From the NCBI GenBank assembly GCA_020425885.1, contig JAGQRA010000572.1, positions 1 through 26,693 on the forward strand: 26,693 nt of DNA. Reading direction: 5' to 3'. Origin of the DNA: Planctomycetota bacterium. GTDB taxonomy: Bacteria; Planctomycetota; UBA1135; UBA2386. Made by a program: the position numbers and the translations under genes. The notes below the pieces were generated by a model, which worked only from the letters and a program-made list of their open reading frames with translations, did not search any database and was not told where the DNA came from. This document shows, in pieces, positions 7,976 to 17,900 of this stretch (the first letter of the stretch is position 1; each line of letters opens with the position of its first letter).

Positions 7976-8419
7976 ATGGCGCGGGTCGAGCACTCGGGCT
8001 ACCCTGAAATCGTGCTCGATACCGTGCGCGCTGCCCTGGCCGAAGTGATCCGCGCCGGCCCGCCGGCGCGATTCTTTGTTCTCTTCGGATCCGCGGCGAC
8101 CGGACGGGCGCGCGCCGACAGCGACCTCGACCTGGCCTGGCTGCCGACCGACCGCGAGCTTCCGCTGTCCGAAGAGCTCGCTCTCCAGGCCGAGCTGACC
8201 CGCGCCGCCGGGCGCGAGGTAGACCTGGTCCGGCTCGATCACGCATCGACGTTGTGTCGACACGAGGTGGCGCGCGACGGGGTGCTGATCGCCGGAGATC
8301 GGGACGCCTTCATCCGCTTTCGGGCCGTCGCCGCGGCCGAGTTCCTCGACTTCGAACCGGCGCTGCGCGACGCCACGGCGCGCTATCGGCGCCGGCTCCT
8401 GAAGCAGGCGCGAACGTGA
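7976..8419 (+). CDS. MNT-type nucleotidyltransferase (antitoxin-like)
   Basis: This 147-residue protein has the minimal nucleotidyltransferase signature FGSAATGRARADSDLDL. The GS pair is at 38-39 and the metal-binding aspartates are D50 and D52. Proteins of this size pair with HepT in MNT-HepT toxin-antitoxin operons, where the known examples modify HepT by adding AMP groups. The next gene begins with a GTG overlapping this stop codon (GTGA), the usual operon layout, and its start looks like HepT. The MNT gene is intact, but its partner is not. The ATG at 7976 was chosen because upstream codons run into the 46-bp repeat and look non-coding. Confidence 0.8.
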   Translation: MARVEHSGYPEIVLDTVRAALAEVIRAGPPARFFVLFGSAATGRARADSDLDLAWLPTDRELPLSEELALQAELTRAAGREVDLVRLDHASTLCRHEVARDGVLIAGDRDAFIRFRAVAAAEFLDFEPALRDATARYRRRLLKQART

Positions 8420-8742
8420 CCGACCCTGCGATCGTGATGCGCAAGTTGGCAGCCCTGGCGGAACACACGTCGCGCCTCGAGCGGCGCCGTCCGCCGACCG
8501 CCGACGCGCTCGGCGCCGACCTCGAGCTGCAGGACGCGCTGTCGATGAGCCTCCTGGTCAGCGTCCAGGCGGCGCGAGCTGCCGACCGGCATCGCCGCGC
8601 TGCGCGCGTTCCAGGTCGCCGTCGCCGTGCACCTCGGGCCCGACGGGTAGAGGTGCTGGCAACTGCCAGGACATCGTTGTCGCCCGCACCGGCGAGCCCT
8701 CCACTCCCAAGTGACCTGACTCGTGGCGCTATCGCCGCCTGA
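8416..8742 (+). pseudogene. Truncated HepT-like toxin gene
   Basis: The GTG at 8416 overlaps the MNT stop. The first 50-55 residues (TDPAIVMRKLAALAEH, then LQDALSMSLLVSVQ) match the first helices of HepT/DUF86 proteins. From about 8575 the frame turns into an arginine/alanine-rich run and stops at 8742 after 108 residues. HepT needs a later R-x4-6-H motif for RNase activity; it is absent here. The downstream sequence reads in other frames as unrelated fragments, which suggests deletion or replacement of the toxin's 3' half rather than a simple frameshift. Confidence 0.65.
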
Positions 8743-8852
8743 CGGCCAGCTCGTCGCGTCAAGTCCAGATCCTCGGCCCGGATTTCGCCACCGTCTGCAA
8801 CCTCGGTCAGGACCGGCGAGCGACATCGTGTGGAGCGGGGCCGCGCTCGACT
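8743..8852. other. Short intergenic stretch
   Basis: This 110-bp stretch separates the broken HepT gene from the convergent protease stop. No hairpin terminator or conserved gene is seen. Confidence 0.4.
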
Positions 8853-11009
8853 TCACGGCGTATAGGTCAACGACCCCGTCACCGCGCAACTGAACGGCGT
8901 CGTGACGACGACCGCTGCCGGGCCGACGGCGCCGGGCGGCAGGATGCCGTTGATCAGGGACGCAGACGTCGAATTGATCGTCATCGGGTTGCCGCCGATC
9001 GTCACGCTCGTGCCCGGCACGAAGTTCTGGCCGACGATCAGCAGCTGGGTGCCGCCGGCCGCGGGGTAGCCGCCGATGCCGAGCACGCTGGTGATGACCG
9101 GCGAGACGTTGAACGGCGACGACGCGCTCTGGGTATCGGCGTTGGTGACCGTGAGCGAGGTGTTGCACGGCAGGCCGGCGGGGCCGGCGAAGGTGATGGC
9201 CGTGGGCGACGTCGACAGCGTCGGCGTGACGATGCCGTTCACCTCCAGGGTCAGGCCCGGCAGGAAGCCCGAGCCGAGGATCGTCACCGTCGCACCGACC
9301 GCCGCCGCGCGTGGCGTCACCGAGTTGATGACCGGCGGCGGCGCCGTCTGCACGTCGAAGGACACGAGGTTGGTGACCGCGATGTGGGCCGCCGGGGTGT
9401 CGAAGATCGCGCCCTGCAGCGAGGCCCGGATCAGCGCCGGCAGCGCCGGAATCGTCGTCGACCATGGCGCCATGGCGCCGAGTTGGGCGAAGGCGGTCGG
9501 CCCGCTCGGATCGAGGCACAGCTCGCCGATTCCCATCGGCAACTGCACCGGGGTCTGCGCGGCCTGATCGCCGAAGGCCGCCCACAGCACGAAGAACGGC
9601 GGCGTCGGTGACGGCTGCGGGTTGCTGGGCGGCACCGCCATGCTGATCTGGAACGGCACGTTGGCGGGCACGGTGACGTTGCGGTTGCCGATCTGGCCGG
9701 CGGCGCCGTTGACGAACAGCACGTCGTAGGGTCCGCCCTGCTGCGCGCCGACGTTGCCGTTGTTGCAGTTGTAGAGCCCCGAGACGGCGTCGACGGCGGT
9801 GCGGGCATCGAGGCGGCCGTGGCCGAAGTAGTTGTCGCGGCCGGGCGTGTCCTCGGTCGGCGGGCCGACCTGATCGATCGCGCCCAGGCGCAGCAGGTCG
9901 TAGACATCCTGCTGCGAAAGCGGCGGGATGTTGAGCCGAGCCGCCTCGGCCAACAACAGGCCGACGATGCCTGCCGTGATCGGCGTCGCGAAGGAGCAGC
10001 CCGAGACCACGCTGTAGGAGTTGACCGCCGAGTCGTGCATGACGGTGGCGATGTCGAGCCCTGGCGCGACGAAGTCCAGCGCCGCGCCGGTGCCGGAGAA
10101 CGAGGCCCGCGAATCGAAACGCGTGGTGGCGCCGATCGAGATCGTCAGCGGCGAAGCGCCGGGGTAGCTGACGTCGGCGTTGCCGATGCCGCCGTTGCCG
10201 GCGCACGAGATCAGGATCTTGCCGGCATTGCGCGCGGCCTGCAGCGCGTTGATCAGGGTCGAGCTGCCCGGGTAGTTGATCAGGCTCATCGACACGACCT
10301 GAACCTGCGGCAGCGTCGCGACGTAGTTGAGGGCCGAGGCCAGGTTCGCGGTGGTGCCGCCGTTGGACGAGTTGAGCACCTTGATCGGCAGCACCTTGCA
10401 CTGCCAGTCGACACCGGCGACGCCGAAGCCGTTGTTGGCGTTGGCGCACATCGCCCCGCTGACCCATGAGCCGTGCGGATGGTCGGCCTCCGGATCGTTG
10501 TCCTGATTGACGAAGTCGTAGCCGCCCGGCGCGATGCGGCCGATGAAGTCGGTGTGGTCGCTGTCGATGCCGGTGTCGAGCACCGCGATGATCGTCGTCG
10601 TTGATCCGGTAGTGACGTCCCAGGCGTCGGTCGCGCGGATGTCGGCACCAGGCGTGCCGCCGGCCTGGCCGGTGTTGCGCAGATGCCACTGCTGGACGAA
10701 GTGGGTGTCGTTGGGCACGAGCCCGCCGCTGCCGAGGCCGTTCTTCTCGGCGTACTCGGTGCCAGCATCGTCGCCCAGTCGTTTCACCCATTCGTCTTCG
10801 CTGCCGACCGGCACGCGCACGCGCATGACCCCGGAGAACTTGTCGGTCTCGGCGATCTCGAGACCGGCAGCGCGGATCCGGGCCTCGACCGCGGCCGCCT
10901 GCTTCGCTGCCGGAAGGACCAGGACATCGCCGGGCGCGAAGCTGGCCTGTGCCAGCGCGGAGGACAGCAGCAAGGTGGAAACGAGCGAGACGAGCAGGCA
11001 ACTGCGCAT
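8853..11009 (-). CDS. Secreted subtilisin-like serine protease with IPT/TIG domains
   Basis: This 718-residue protein has a signal peptide (residues 1-21, ending ALAQA) and an inhibitor-like propeptide (about 22-95). The S8 peptidase domain (about 100-410) has the full triad: D145 in AVLDTGID, H179 in HPHGSWVSG and S339 in SGCSFATP. The oxyanion asparagine is N272 in CAGNGG. Two IPT/TIG immunoglobulin-like domains close the protein (about 559-636 and 637-716). It most likely digests proteins outside the cell or at the surface. The start at 11009 is firm: AAGGAG lies 5 bases upstream. The longer open frame to 11078 adds residues that do not resemble a signal peptide. It lies 107 bp downstream of the DinB gene on the same strand, with no evident link in function. 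Confidence 0.9.
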   Translation of the reverse strand: MRSCLLVSLVSTLLLSSALAQASFAPGDVLVLPAAKQAAAVEARIRAAGLEIAETDKFSGVMRVRVPVGSEDEWVKRLGDDAGTEYAEKNGLGSGGLVPNDTHFVQQWHLRNTGQAGGTPGADIRATDAWDVTTGSTTTIIAVLDTGIDSDHTDFIGRIAPGGYDFVNQDNDPEADHPHGSWVSGAMCANANNGFGVAGVDWQCKVLPIKVLNSSNGGTTANLASALNYVATLPQVQVVSMSLINYPGSSTLINALQAARNAGKILISCAGNGGIGNADVSYPGASPLTISIGATTRFDSRASFSGTGAALDFVAPGLDIATVMHDSAVNSYSVVSGCSFATPITAGIVGLLLAEAARLNIPPLSQQDVYDLLRLGAIDQVGPPTEDTPGRDNYFGHGRLDARTAVDAVSGLYNCNNGNVGAQQGGPYDVLFVNGAAGQIGNRNVTVPANVPFQISMAVPPSNPQPSPTPPFFVLWAAFGDQAAQTPVQLPMGIGELCLDPSGPTAFAQLGAMAPWSTTIPALPALIRASLQGAIFDTPAAHIAVTNLVSFDVQTAPPPVINSVTPRAAAVGATVTILGSGFLPGLTLEVNGIVTPTLSTSPTAITFAGPAGLPCNTSLTVTNADTQSASSPFNVSPVITSVLGIGGYPAAGGTQLLIVGQNFVPGTSVTIGGNPMTINSTSASLINGILPPGAVGPAAVVVTTPFSCAVTGSLTYTP

Positions 11010-11116
11010 GGGGACTCCTTCGTGGTGAAAGCGGTTGCTACCGGATGGCAGCACTCGTTGTCGCAGCTGAAGGAACATGCGTCAACCCACGCCTGCGACG
11101 TCTGCGGCTCGGCGCA

Positions 11117-11743
11117 TCACGGGTCGGGCCGCTCGGTCACCGCGCGCTGCGGCGCCGCCGGCAACGCCTGCTTCTGCCGCGCGCCGGTCGGGCCTTCCTG
11201 ACGCAGCAGCGTCGGCAGATCCGGATACGGATAGACGACCGGCGCCTGGTCCTTCGGCAGACCACCGGTGTCCGCGCTCGGCCCGTAGGTCGAGTGCAGC
11301 GCCTTGCCGCAGAGCCGCAGCAGCACCGTCTGCTGGCCGCGGTGGTGCGCGGTGTGCGCGATCCGCCGCACCATCACCCACGCGCGCGACCGCGGCTCGG
11401 CGAAGAACGCGACGGTCTCGCCCCACCACGCGTCGTCTTTCACCGCGAGCGCGCCCAGGCGCGCCGCTGCCGCCGCCGCGTAGCACGCGATGAACGCCGC
11501 GCGCGTCTCGTCGGCCGGAGTCACCGGGCCCGGCACAGCGATGCCGAGCATGTTCGCGAACCAGCCGTTCTCGCCCACGCACTGGTGCACCATGTGCTCG
11601 CGCGCGTTGCGCCCGCGCCGGTCGCCACTGACCGGACGCCGCGCGAGGTCCTGCTCGTCGAACATGCTCCACACCGAGAGCGTCTTCTCGACCTCGGTGC
11701 GGTAGGTCTCGACCAGGAAGGAGAACGTGCCCGATGCGCCCAT
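11117..11743 (-). CDS. DinB-family protein
   Basis: This 208-residue protein has the DinB/YfiT-like four-helix bundle pattern. An N-terminal amphipathic helix is followed by E-H-M-V-H-Q (49-54), which gives a metal-ligand histidine at about 53. H-T-A-H-H-R-G-Q (130-137) supplies the other two histidines. Members bind a divalent metal; some are thiol transferases (bacillithiol or mycothiol S-transferases), but for most the substrate is unknown. The C-terminal 45 residues are proline-rich and not conserved in the family. I chose the ATG at 11743 because the helical domain begins right after it; a GTG at 11776 would add 11 residues. It is divergent from the amidohydrolase gene. Confidence 0.8.
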   Translation of the reverse strand: MGASGTFSFLVETYRTEVEKTLSVWSMFDEQDLARRPVSGDRRGRNAREHMVHQCVGENGWFANMLGIAVPGPVTPADETRAAFIACYAAAAAARLGALAVKDDAWWGETVAFFAEPRSRAWVMVRRIAHTAHHRGQQTVLLRLCGKALHSTYGPSADTGGLPKDQAPVVYPYPDLPTLLRQEGPTGARQKQALPAAPQRAVTERPDP

Positions 11744-11835
11744 GCGCGCCGTTCTACTGCGATGCACGGCCACCACGAAGGGTGAGTCGCCCGAACAGGG
11801 GAGCGCCGGGGCCGCCGCCGCGCGATGATCGCGCC

Positions 11836-13098
11836 ATGCCGCACCGCGACCCCACCGCCGCCACCGCCGCGTTCACCCTCGCGTTCGCGCTCGCCGCCTG
11901 CCTGCCGGCCCAGCGCCCGACGACCTACCGCTGCGCCCACGTGCTCGCCGAGGACGGCGCGTCGTGGCGCGGACCGACCGACGTCGTCGTGCTCGGTCCG
12001 GCCATCGTGCTCGTCGAGCCCGCCCGCAGCGAACCGGCAGACGTCGACTTCGGCGAGGCGTGGTTGATCCCCGGGCTGATCGACCTGCACACGCACGTCT
12101 GCCTGCATCCGTACGACGAGACGCCGTGGAACCAGCAGGTGCTCGAGGAGTCGCTCGAGCTGCGCTCGATGCGCGCGGTGGCGCACGCGCGCGCGACGCT
12201 CGCCGCCGGCTTCGTCGCGATCCGCGACCTCGGCACCGAGGGCGCGGGTTTCGCCGACGTCGCGCTGCGCTCCGCGATCCGCGCCGGCCTGGTGCCGGGA
12301 CCGCGCGTGTTCGCGAGCACGCGCGCGATCGTCGCGACCGGCTGCTACGGACCGGTCCTGCCGACCGTCGACGCACCGAAGGGCGCCGAGCCGGCCGATG
12401 GCGAGGTCGGCGTACGGGTCGCGGTGCGGCGGCAGATCGCGGCGGGGGCGCAGTGGATCAAGGTCTACGCCGACTACCGCCGCGCGGCGGGCCAGCCGTC
12501 GACGCCGACGTTCACGCCGGCCGAACTGCTGGCGATCTGCGACGAGGCGAAGACCGCGGGCGTGCCGGTCGCCGCCCATGCCAACACCGACGAAGGCATC
12601 CGCCGCGCCGTGCTCGCCGGCGTGCGCACGATCGAGCACGGCAGCCTCGCCAGCGAGGACACGCTGCGTCTGATGGTCGAGAAGGGCGTCGTGCTGTGCC
12701 CGTGCCTCGCGGCCAACGAGGCGATCGTGCGCTACGCGGGCCACCGGGGTCCGATCGCCGACCGCCTCAACACCAGCCGCATCGGGTTCCAGCGCGCGCT
12801 CGCCGCCGGGGTCACGATCGCGTGCGGCAGCGACGCCGGCGTGTTCCGCCACGGCGACAACGCGCGCGAGATCGAGCTGATGGTCGAATACGGCATGACG
12901 CCGGCGCAGGCGCTGGCGGCGGCGACGACGACGGCGGCGCAGGTGCTCGGCGGATCCGAGACCGGGCGCATCGCGAAGGGGCCGATGTTCGGCTTCGTCG
13001 TGCTGGCCGGCGACCCGCTGCAGGCCGTACACAACCTGCGCAAGGTGAAGGCCGTCGTCACCGACGAAGGCGGCGACCGCCTGCCGGGGCTCAGGTGA
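11836..13098 (+). CDS. Secreted amidohydrolase, imidazolonepropionase/prolidase-like
   Basis: This 420-residue protein has an N-terminal export signal ending in LAACLPAQ. Cys22 in LAAC could make it a lipoprotein. The amidohydrolase barrel shows all the metal-site residues: H85 and H87 in DLHTH, K209 in QWIKVYADYR (probably carboxylated), H248 in VAAHAN, H268 in TIEHGS and D333 in ACGSDAG. This set fits the Xaa-Pro dipeptidase-like subgroup of periplasmic amidohydrolases, which hydrolyse small peptides or related amides. The precise substrate is not readable. The ATG at 11836 was chosen as the last start before the signal sequence; no strong ribosome binding site is present. It converges on the SGNH hydrolase gene, with 20 bp between the stops. 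Confidence 0.85.
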   Translation: MPHRDPTAATAAFTLAFALAACLPAQRPTTYRCAHVLAEDGASWRGPTDVVVLGPAIVLVEPARSEPADVDFGEAWLIPGLIDLHTHVCLHPYDETPWNQQVLEESLELRSMRAVAHARATLAAGFVAIRDLGTEGAGFADVALRSAIRAGLVPGPRVFASTRAIVATGCYGPVLPTVDAPKGAEPADGEVGVRVAVRRQIAAGAQWIKVYADYRRAAGQPSTPTFTPAELLAICDEAKTAGVPVAAHANTDEGIRRAVLAGVRTIEHGSLASEDTLRLMVEKGVVLCPCLAANEAIVRYAGHRGPIADRLNTSRIGFQRALAAGVTIACGSDAGVFRHGDNAREIELMVEYGMTPAQALAAATTTAAQVLGGSETGRIAKGPMFGFVVLAGDPLQAVHNLRKVKAVVTDEGGDRLPGLR

Positions 13099-13118
13099 AC
13101 CCGAGCGTGTCAGGTCAG

Positions 13119-13823
13119 TCACCGGCCGGCGAACAGCTGCTCGAGCACCGGCCTGATCAACCGCGTCCAGTGGGCATAGCCATCGGCATTGAGGTGCAAC
13201 CGGTCACCGCGGAACCAGCGTTCGGCAGGGCGACCGTCGGCATCGAGCAGGCCGCTGGCGGTGTCGACGAAGGTCAGGGTCGGATCCGCGGCGCAGCAGG
13301 CGGCGATGCGGGCGTTGGCGTCCTCGACGATCGCCAGGTGTCGTTCGCGGCTCGGACACGGACTGATGGCGATGTAGATCAGCGGCGCATCGCAGCCGAG
13401 CGCGCGCAGGCGGGTCACGAGTTCGACGAAGCGGCCGGCGACCCACTCGCCCGAACGCGGCGCGTCGCCGGCGATGTCGTTGGTGCCGGCGAAGAGGACT
13501 ATGGCTGCTGGCCGGTGGCAGGTGACCAGCTCGGGCAACCAATAGGTCGTGTCGAAGATGCGCGAGCCGCCGAAGCCGCGGTTGATCACCGGCAGCGGTG
13601 CCATGTCGGCGGCGAGCGTCGACCACAGACGGATGCTCGAGCTGCCGACGAAGACCACCGGGTGAGCGACCTCGACGCGCTGCCGCGTGAACGCCGCGAT
13701 GTCGTCCTGCCAGCGTTGCGGGTCTTCGCCGACCGGGATCGCGGGCGTGGCTGGCGGCGCGGGTTGGAACGGTGACGGCGCCGCGCAGGCGGTGAGCAAC
13801 AGCAAGGCGAGCAAACGGCGCAT
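13119..13823 (-). CDS. SGNH/GDSL-type hydrolase lipoprotein
   Basis: This 234-residue protein begins with a lipoprotein signal (MRRLLALLLLTAC, lipid-anchored Cys13), then a proline-rich linker. The SGNH blocks are clear. Block I is VFVGSSSIRLW, with S62 as probable nucleophile. Block II is NRGFGGS. Block III is AGTNDI with N115. Block V is GDRLHLNADGYAHW with D207 and H210. Proteins of this GSSSI subgroup are typically esterases or acetyl-hydrolases acting on sugars or lipids in the periplasm. It is divergent from the Rnf operon, leaving a 222-bp shared upstream region. Confidence 0.85.
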   Translation of the reverse strand: MRRLLALLLLTACAAPSPFQPAPPATPAIPVGEDPQRWQDDIAAFTRQRVEVAHPVVFVGSSSIRLWSTLAADMAPLPVINRGFGGSRIFDTTYWLPELVTCHRPAAIVLFAGTNDIAGDAPRSGEWVAGRFVELVTRLRALGCDAPLIYIAISPCPSRERHLAIVEDANARIAACCAADPTLTFVDTASGLLDADGRPAERWFRGDRLHLNADGYAHWTRLIRPVLEQLFAGR

Positions 13824-14045
13824 GGTCGCGGCAATCTACGCCGGGCGCGCTCCACGCGTTTGCAATTCCACACCCCGTGCGCGCGTCACCCTGTCGCGGC
13901 GTGGTCCGGACCGGCGCGAGCCGGTTGTCGCTACGCACACCTCCGTAGAGAGACCCTGCCGAGCACCGCTATGATCCCCCTCTTGTCGGTTCCACCACAG
14001 CCCCTCACGCCAGCGGTCAGAAGGCCCCGTGGGGAATGAGTCGTC
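13824..14045. other. Divergent upstream region of SGNH gene and Rnf operon
   Basis: These 222 bp must hold the promoter of the long rnf operon. A TATGAT at 13970-13975 is a passable -10 box, but there is no matching -35 at the right distance. A GGGGA about 12 bases before the rnfB ATG may serve as ribosome binding site. No RNA element or riboswitch is recognised. Confidence 0.35.
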
Positions 14046-14909
14046 ATGCTCTTCCTCACGGCAGTTCTGACCATCGGCGGCCTGACCGTGCTGCTGGCGT
14101 CGCTGCTGGCGGTGGCCAATCGCAAGCTGCACGTCGAGGAGGATCCACGCATCGACGTGGTCGAGGACATGCTGCCGCATGCCAACTGCGGCGCCTGCGG
14201 CTATCCCGGCTGCCGGCCGTTCGCCGAGGCGCTGGTCCAGGGCGCGACCGCGCCGGGTAAGTGCTCGGTCAGCGACGACGACGGCCGCGCGAGCATCGCG
14301 ACGTTCCTCGGCGTCGACGTCGGCGCCGAGGAGAAGCGCGTCGCCCGGCTGGCCTGCGCCGGCGGCGACAACGTCGCCCGCGATCGCGCCCGCTACCAGG
14401 GCCTGGGGTCGTGCGGCGCCGCGGCGCTGGTGGCCGGCGGCGGCAAGAGCTGCTTCTGGGGCTGCCTCGGTCTGGCCGATTGCGAACGGGCCTGCGACTT
14501 CGACGCCATCGTCATGAACGAGCAGAACCTGCCGGTCGTCGACGAGGATCGCTGCACGGCCTGCGGCGACTGCGTCATCGCCTGCCCGAAGGACCTGTTC
14601 TCGTTGCACGCGATCAGCCATCGGCTGTGGGTGCAGTGCAGGTCGCAGGCCGAGGGTGACGAGGTGCTCGAAGACTGCCAGGTCGCCTGCACGGCCTGTG
14701 GCCGCTGCGCCATGGACGCCCCGAACCTGATCACGATGCAGGGCAACCTGCCGGTGATCGACTACGACCGCAATCACCGCACCAAGGACCCGATCCAGCG
14801 TTGCCCGACCGGGGCGATCGTCTGGCTCGATCCCGCGGCCGGACCCGAGAAGGGGCCGGCGGCACGCAAGATCATCCGCAAGGGCGCCCGCATGGACGCG
14901 CCAACCTAG
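14046..14909 (+). CDS. rnfB: Rnf complex subunit B (electron input, iron-sulfur)
   Basis: This 287-residue protein has one N-terminal membrane helix (about 3-24). The Fe4 domain follows, with C48, C51, C56 and C73 in NCGACGYPGC and KCS. Further cysteine sets are C136/C140/C146/C150, C170/C173/C176/C180 (CTACGDCVIAC) and C211/C215/C218/C221, with C253 completing more clusters. This is the normal RnfB layout. RnfB accepts electrons from reduced ferredoxin and passes them into the ion-translocating Rnf complex in the cytoplasmic membrane. It is the first gene of the operon, followed 13 bp later by the pyruvate:ferredoxin oxidoreductase, a natural source of that ferredoxin. Confidence 0.92.
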   Translation: MLFLTAVLTIGGLTVLLASLLAVANRKLHVEEDPRIDVVEDMLPHANCGACGYPGCRPFAEALVQGATAPGKCSVSDDDGRASIATFLGVDVGAEEKRVARLACAGGDNVARDRARYQGLGSCGAAALVAGGGKSCFWGCLGLADCERACDFDAIVMNEQNLPVVDEDRCTACGDCVIACPKDLFSLHAISHRLWVQCRSQAEGDEVLEDCQVACTACGRCAMDAPNLITMQGNLPVIDYDRNHRTKDPIQRCPTGAIVWLDPAAGPEKGPAARKIIRKGARMDAPT

Positions 14910-14922
14910 ACAGGAGACGGCA

Positions 14923-17900
14923 ATGTCGATTCGCATGAAGGACAAGCAGAAGAGCCCCGCTCAGGACGACCGCAACGCCAAGGGAGCGAAGTACCCGGGC
15001 GTCCGGGCCGCACTCGACGGCAACACCGCCGTCATCATGTGCGAGCGCGAATCGACCGACGCCGCCGGCGCCTACCCGATCACGCCGAGCACGCAGATGG
15101 GCGAGTATTGGGCCGAGAACGCCGCCAAGGGCCACATCAACGTGTCCGGCCGGCCGCTGATCTTCATCGAGCCGGAGGGCGAGCACGCCGCCGCCGCGGT
15201 CACCGCCGGCCTGTCGATGACCGGCCTGCGGTCGTCGAACTTCAGCTCCGGCCAGGGCATCGCCTACATGCACGAGTCGCTCTACGCCGCCGTCGGCAAG
15301 CGGCTGACCTACGTGCTCAACATCGGCGCCCGGGCGATGACCAAGTCGACGCTCAACGTCCACGCCGGTCACGACGACTACCACTGCATGGACGACAGCG
15401 GCTTCTTCCAGCTGTTCGCCAAGGACGCGCAGTCGGCCGCCGACCTCAACATCATCAGCCACCGCATCGCCGAGCTGAGCCTGACGCCGGGCGCCATCGC
15501 CCAGGACGGCTTCCTGACGACGCACCTGATCGAGTCGATGAAGGTGCCCGAGCGCGGCCTGATCGAGGAGTACCTCGGCCGCCCCGAGGACATCATCGCG
15601 ACGCCGACGCCGGCGCAGCGGATCATCTACGGCGACACCCGCCGCCGCATCCCCGAGCTGTGGACCGTCGACAACCCGATGCAGGCCGGCCTGGTGCAGA
15701 ACCAGGACAGCTACATGCAGAGCGTCGCGGCGCAGCGGCCCTATTTCTTCGATCACATCCGCGAGCTGTCGGAGCAGGCGTTCGCCGAGTTCGAGGCGCT
15801 GACCGGCCGCGCCTACGCCCGCGTCCGCGTCTCGGGCATCGCCGACGCCGACTACCTGATCGTCGGCCAGGGCAGCCTGATCTCGAGCGCCGAGGCCGTC
15901 GCCGACTACCTGCACGAGACCCGTGGCCTCAAGGTCGGCGTCGTCGATCTGGTGATGTGGCGGCCGTTCCCCGCCGATCTCATCAGCCGCATCTTCAAGG
16001 GCAGGAAGGGCGTCGCCATCCTCGAGCGGCTCGACCAGCCGTTGGCCGTCGATCTGCCGATCATGCGCGAGGTCCGCGCCACCATCAGCCGCTGCATCGA
16101 GAACGGCCGCGACCCGAAGAACCCGGCATTCCCCGAACTCGAGACCTACAAGGCGATCGCCGATGCGCCGCCGCTCTACTCCGGTTCGTTCGGCATGGGC
16201 AGCCGCGACCTGCAGCCCGAGGGCATCATCGGCGCCATCGAGAACATGCTGCCGAGCGGCGCCGGCAAGCGCTTCTTCTACCTCTCGATCGACTTCCTGC
16301 GCGACAACCCGGTGACGCCCAAGCAGCGCATCTACCAGGAGCAGGTCGAGGCCGGCTATCCGAACGTGAAGGCGCTGGCGGTCAAGGGCAGCGAGAACCC
16401 CAACCTGATGCCGGATGGCGCGATCACCGTTCGCTTCCACTCGGTCGGCGGCTGGGGCGCGATCACCACCGGCAAGAACCTGGCGATGACGCTGTTCGAT
16501 CTGCTCGGCTACCACATCAAGGCCAACCCGAAGTACGGCTCCGAGAAGAAGGGCCAGCCGACGACCTACTACCTGTCGGCGGCGCCCGAGCCGATCCGCA
16601 TCAACTGCGAGTACTTCTACGTCGACGTGGTGCTGTCGCCGGATCCGAACGTGTTCCACCACACCAACGCGCTGGCCGGACTCAAGGAAGGCGGCACGTT
16701 CATCATCCAGAGCGATGCCGCGAGCCCCGAACTGATGTGGGACAGCATCCCGGCGCACTATCGCAAGACGATCGTCGACAAGAAGATCAAGCTGTTCTAC
16801 CTCGACGCCTTCCAGGTCGCGCGCGACGAGGCCTCAGACCCCGAGCTGCAGCTGCGCATGCAGGGCATCGCCTTCCAGGGCGCGTTCTTCGCCGCCTCAC
16901 CGGTGATGGCCCAGGCCGGGCTCGACGAGGAGAAGCTGCTCGACGCCATCCACAGCCAGCTGCGCGCCAAGTTCGGCGGCAAGGGCGCCCGCGTCGTCGA
17001 GGACAACATGCGCGTCGTCAAGCGCGGCTTCGACGAGGTCAAGGCGGTGCCGCACGGCTCGACCGCCGCCGTCGCGCCGAACGCACCGGCGGCCGCTGCC
17101 GAGCCGCCGCTGCCGCTGATGCTGAAGCGGCTGCCGCAGAGCAGCATGACGGCCTCGGACGTGCACCGCTTCTGGGAGCAGACCGGCAGCTTCTACGCCC
17201 GCGGCATGGGCAACGACAACCTGACCGACCCGTTCATCGGCCTCGGCGTGATGCCGGCCTCGACCGCGGTGTTCCGCGACATGACCGGCATCCGCTTCCA
17301 TCACCCGGAGTGGATCGCCGAGAACTGCACCGGCTGCGGCAACTGCTACACGGTCTGCCCCGACACCGCGATCCCGGGCCTGGTCAACGACGTCTCGCAG
17401 GTGCTCGACACCGTGGTCGCGCGGGTGCGCAAGCACGGCGGCAAGACCGAGCACCTGCCGAAGGCGGTGCGCCAGCTCGAGCCGCAGCTGCGCGCGCTGC
17501 TGCTCGAGGCCGGTGAGAAGTGCGACGTCGGCGCCGTCATCAGCGAGGCGATCGACCGCACCGTCGCCGCCGCCGACGAGGGCGTGCGCGACGCGCTGCG
17601 CGGCGAGTTCGCCGCCTTCGAGGGCGAACTCGGCAGCTTCAAGCTCGCCATCACGCGGCCGTACTTCACCAACCAGGAGAAGGACGCCGCCGGCTCCGGC
17701 GGCCTCCTCAGCATCACGGTCAATCCCTACACCTGCAAGGGCTGCATGGAGTGCGTCGAGGTCTGTGGCGACGACGCCCTGCGCTCGATTCCGCAGACCG
17801 ACACGACGATCAAGAACCTGCGCGCCGACTGGGATCTGTGGCTCGACCTGCCGACCACGCCGAAGAAGTTCCTCCGCGTCGAGGATCTCGAGCAGGGCAT

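Noticed and set aside
7361..8263. A 300-residue minus-strand frame running through the heptamer repeat and across the MNT gene
   Set aside because: It is antisense to the MNT gene, has no recognisable domain, and owes its length to high GC and the stop-free repeat.
11521..13122. A 533-residue minus-strand frame opposite the amidohydrolase
   Set aside because: The plus strand has the complete amidohydrolase metal site, so this frame is a shadow.
13970..13975. TATGAT as the rnf operon -10 box
   Set aside because: No -35 at 16-18 bp; in GC-rich DNA a lone hexamer is weak evidence.
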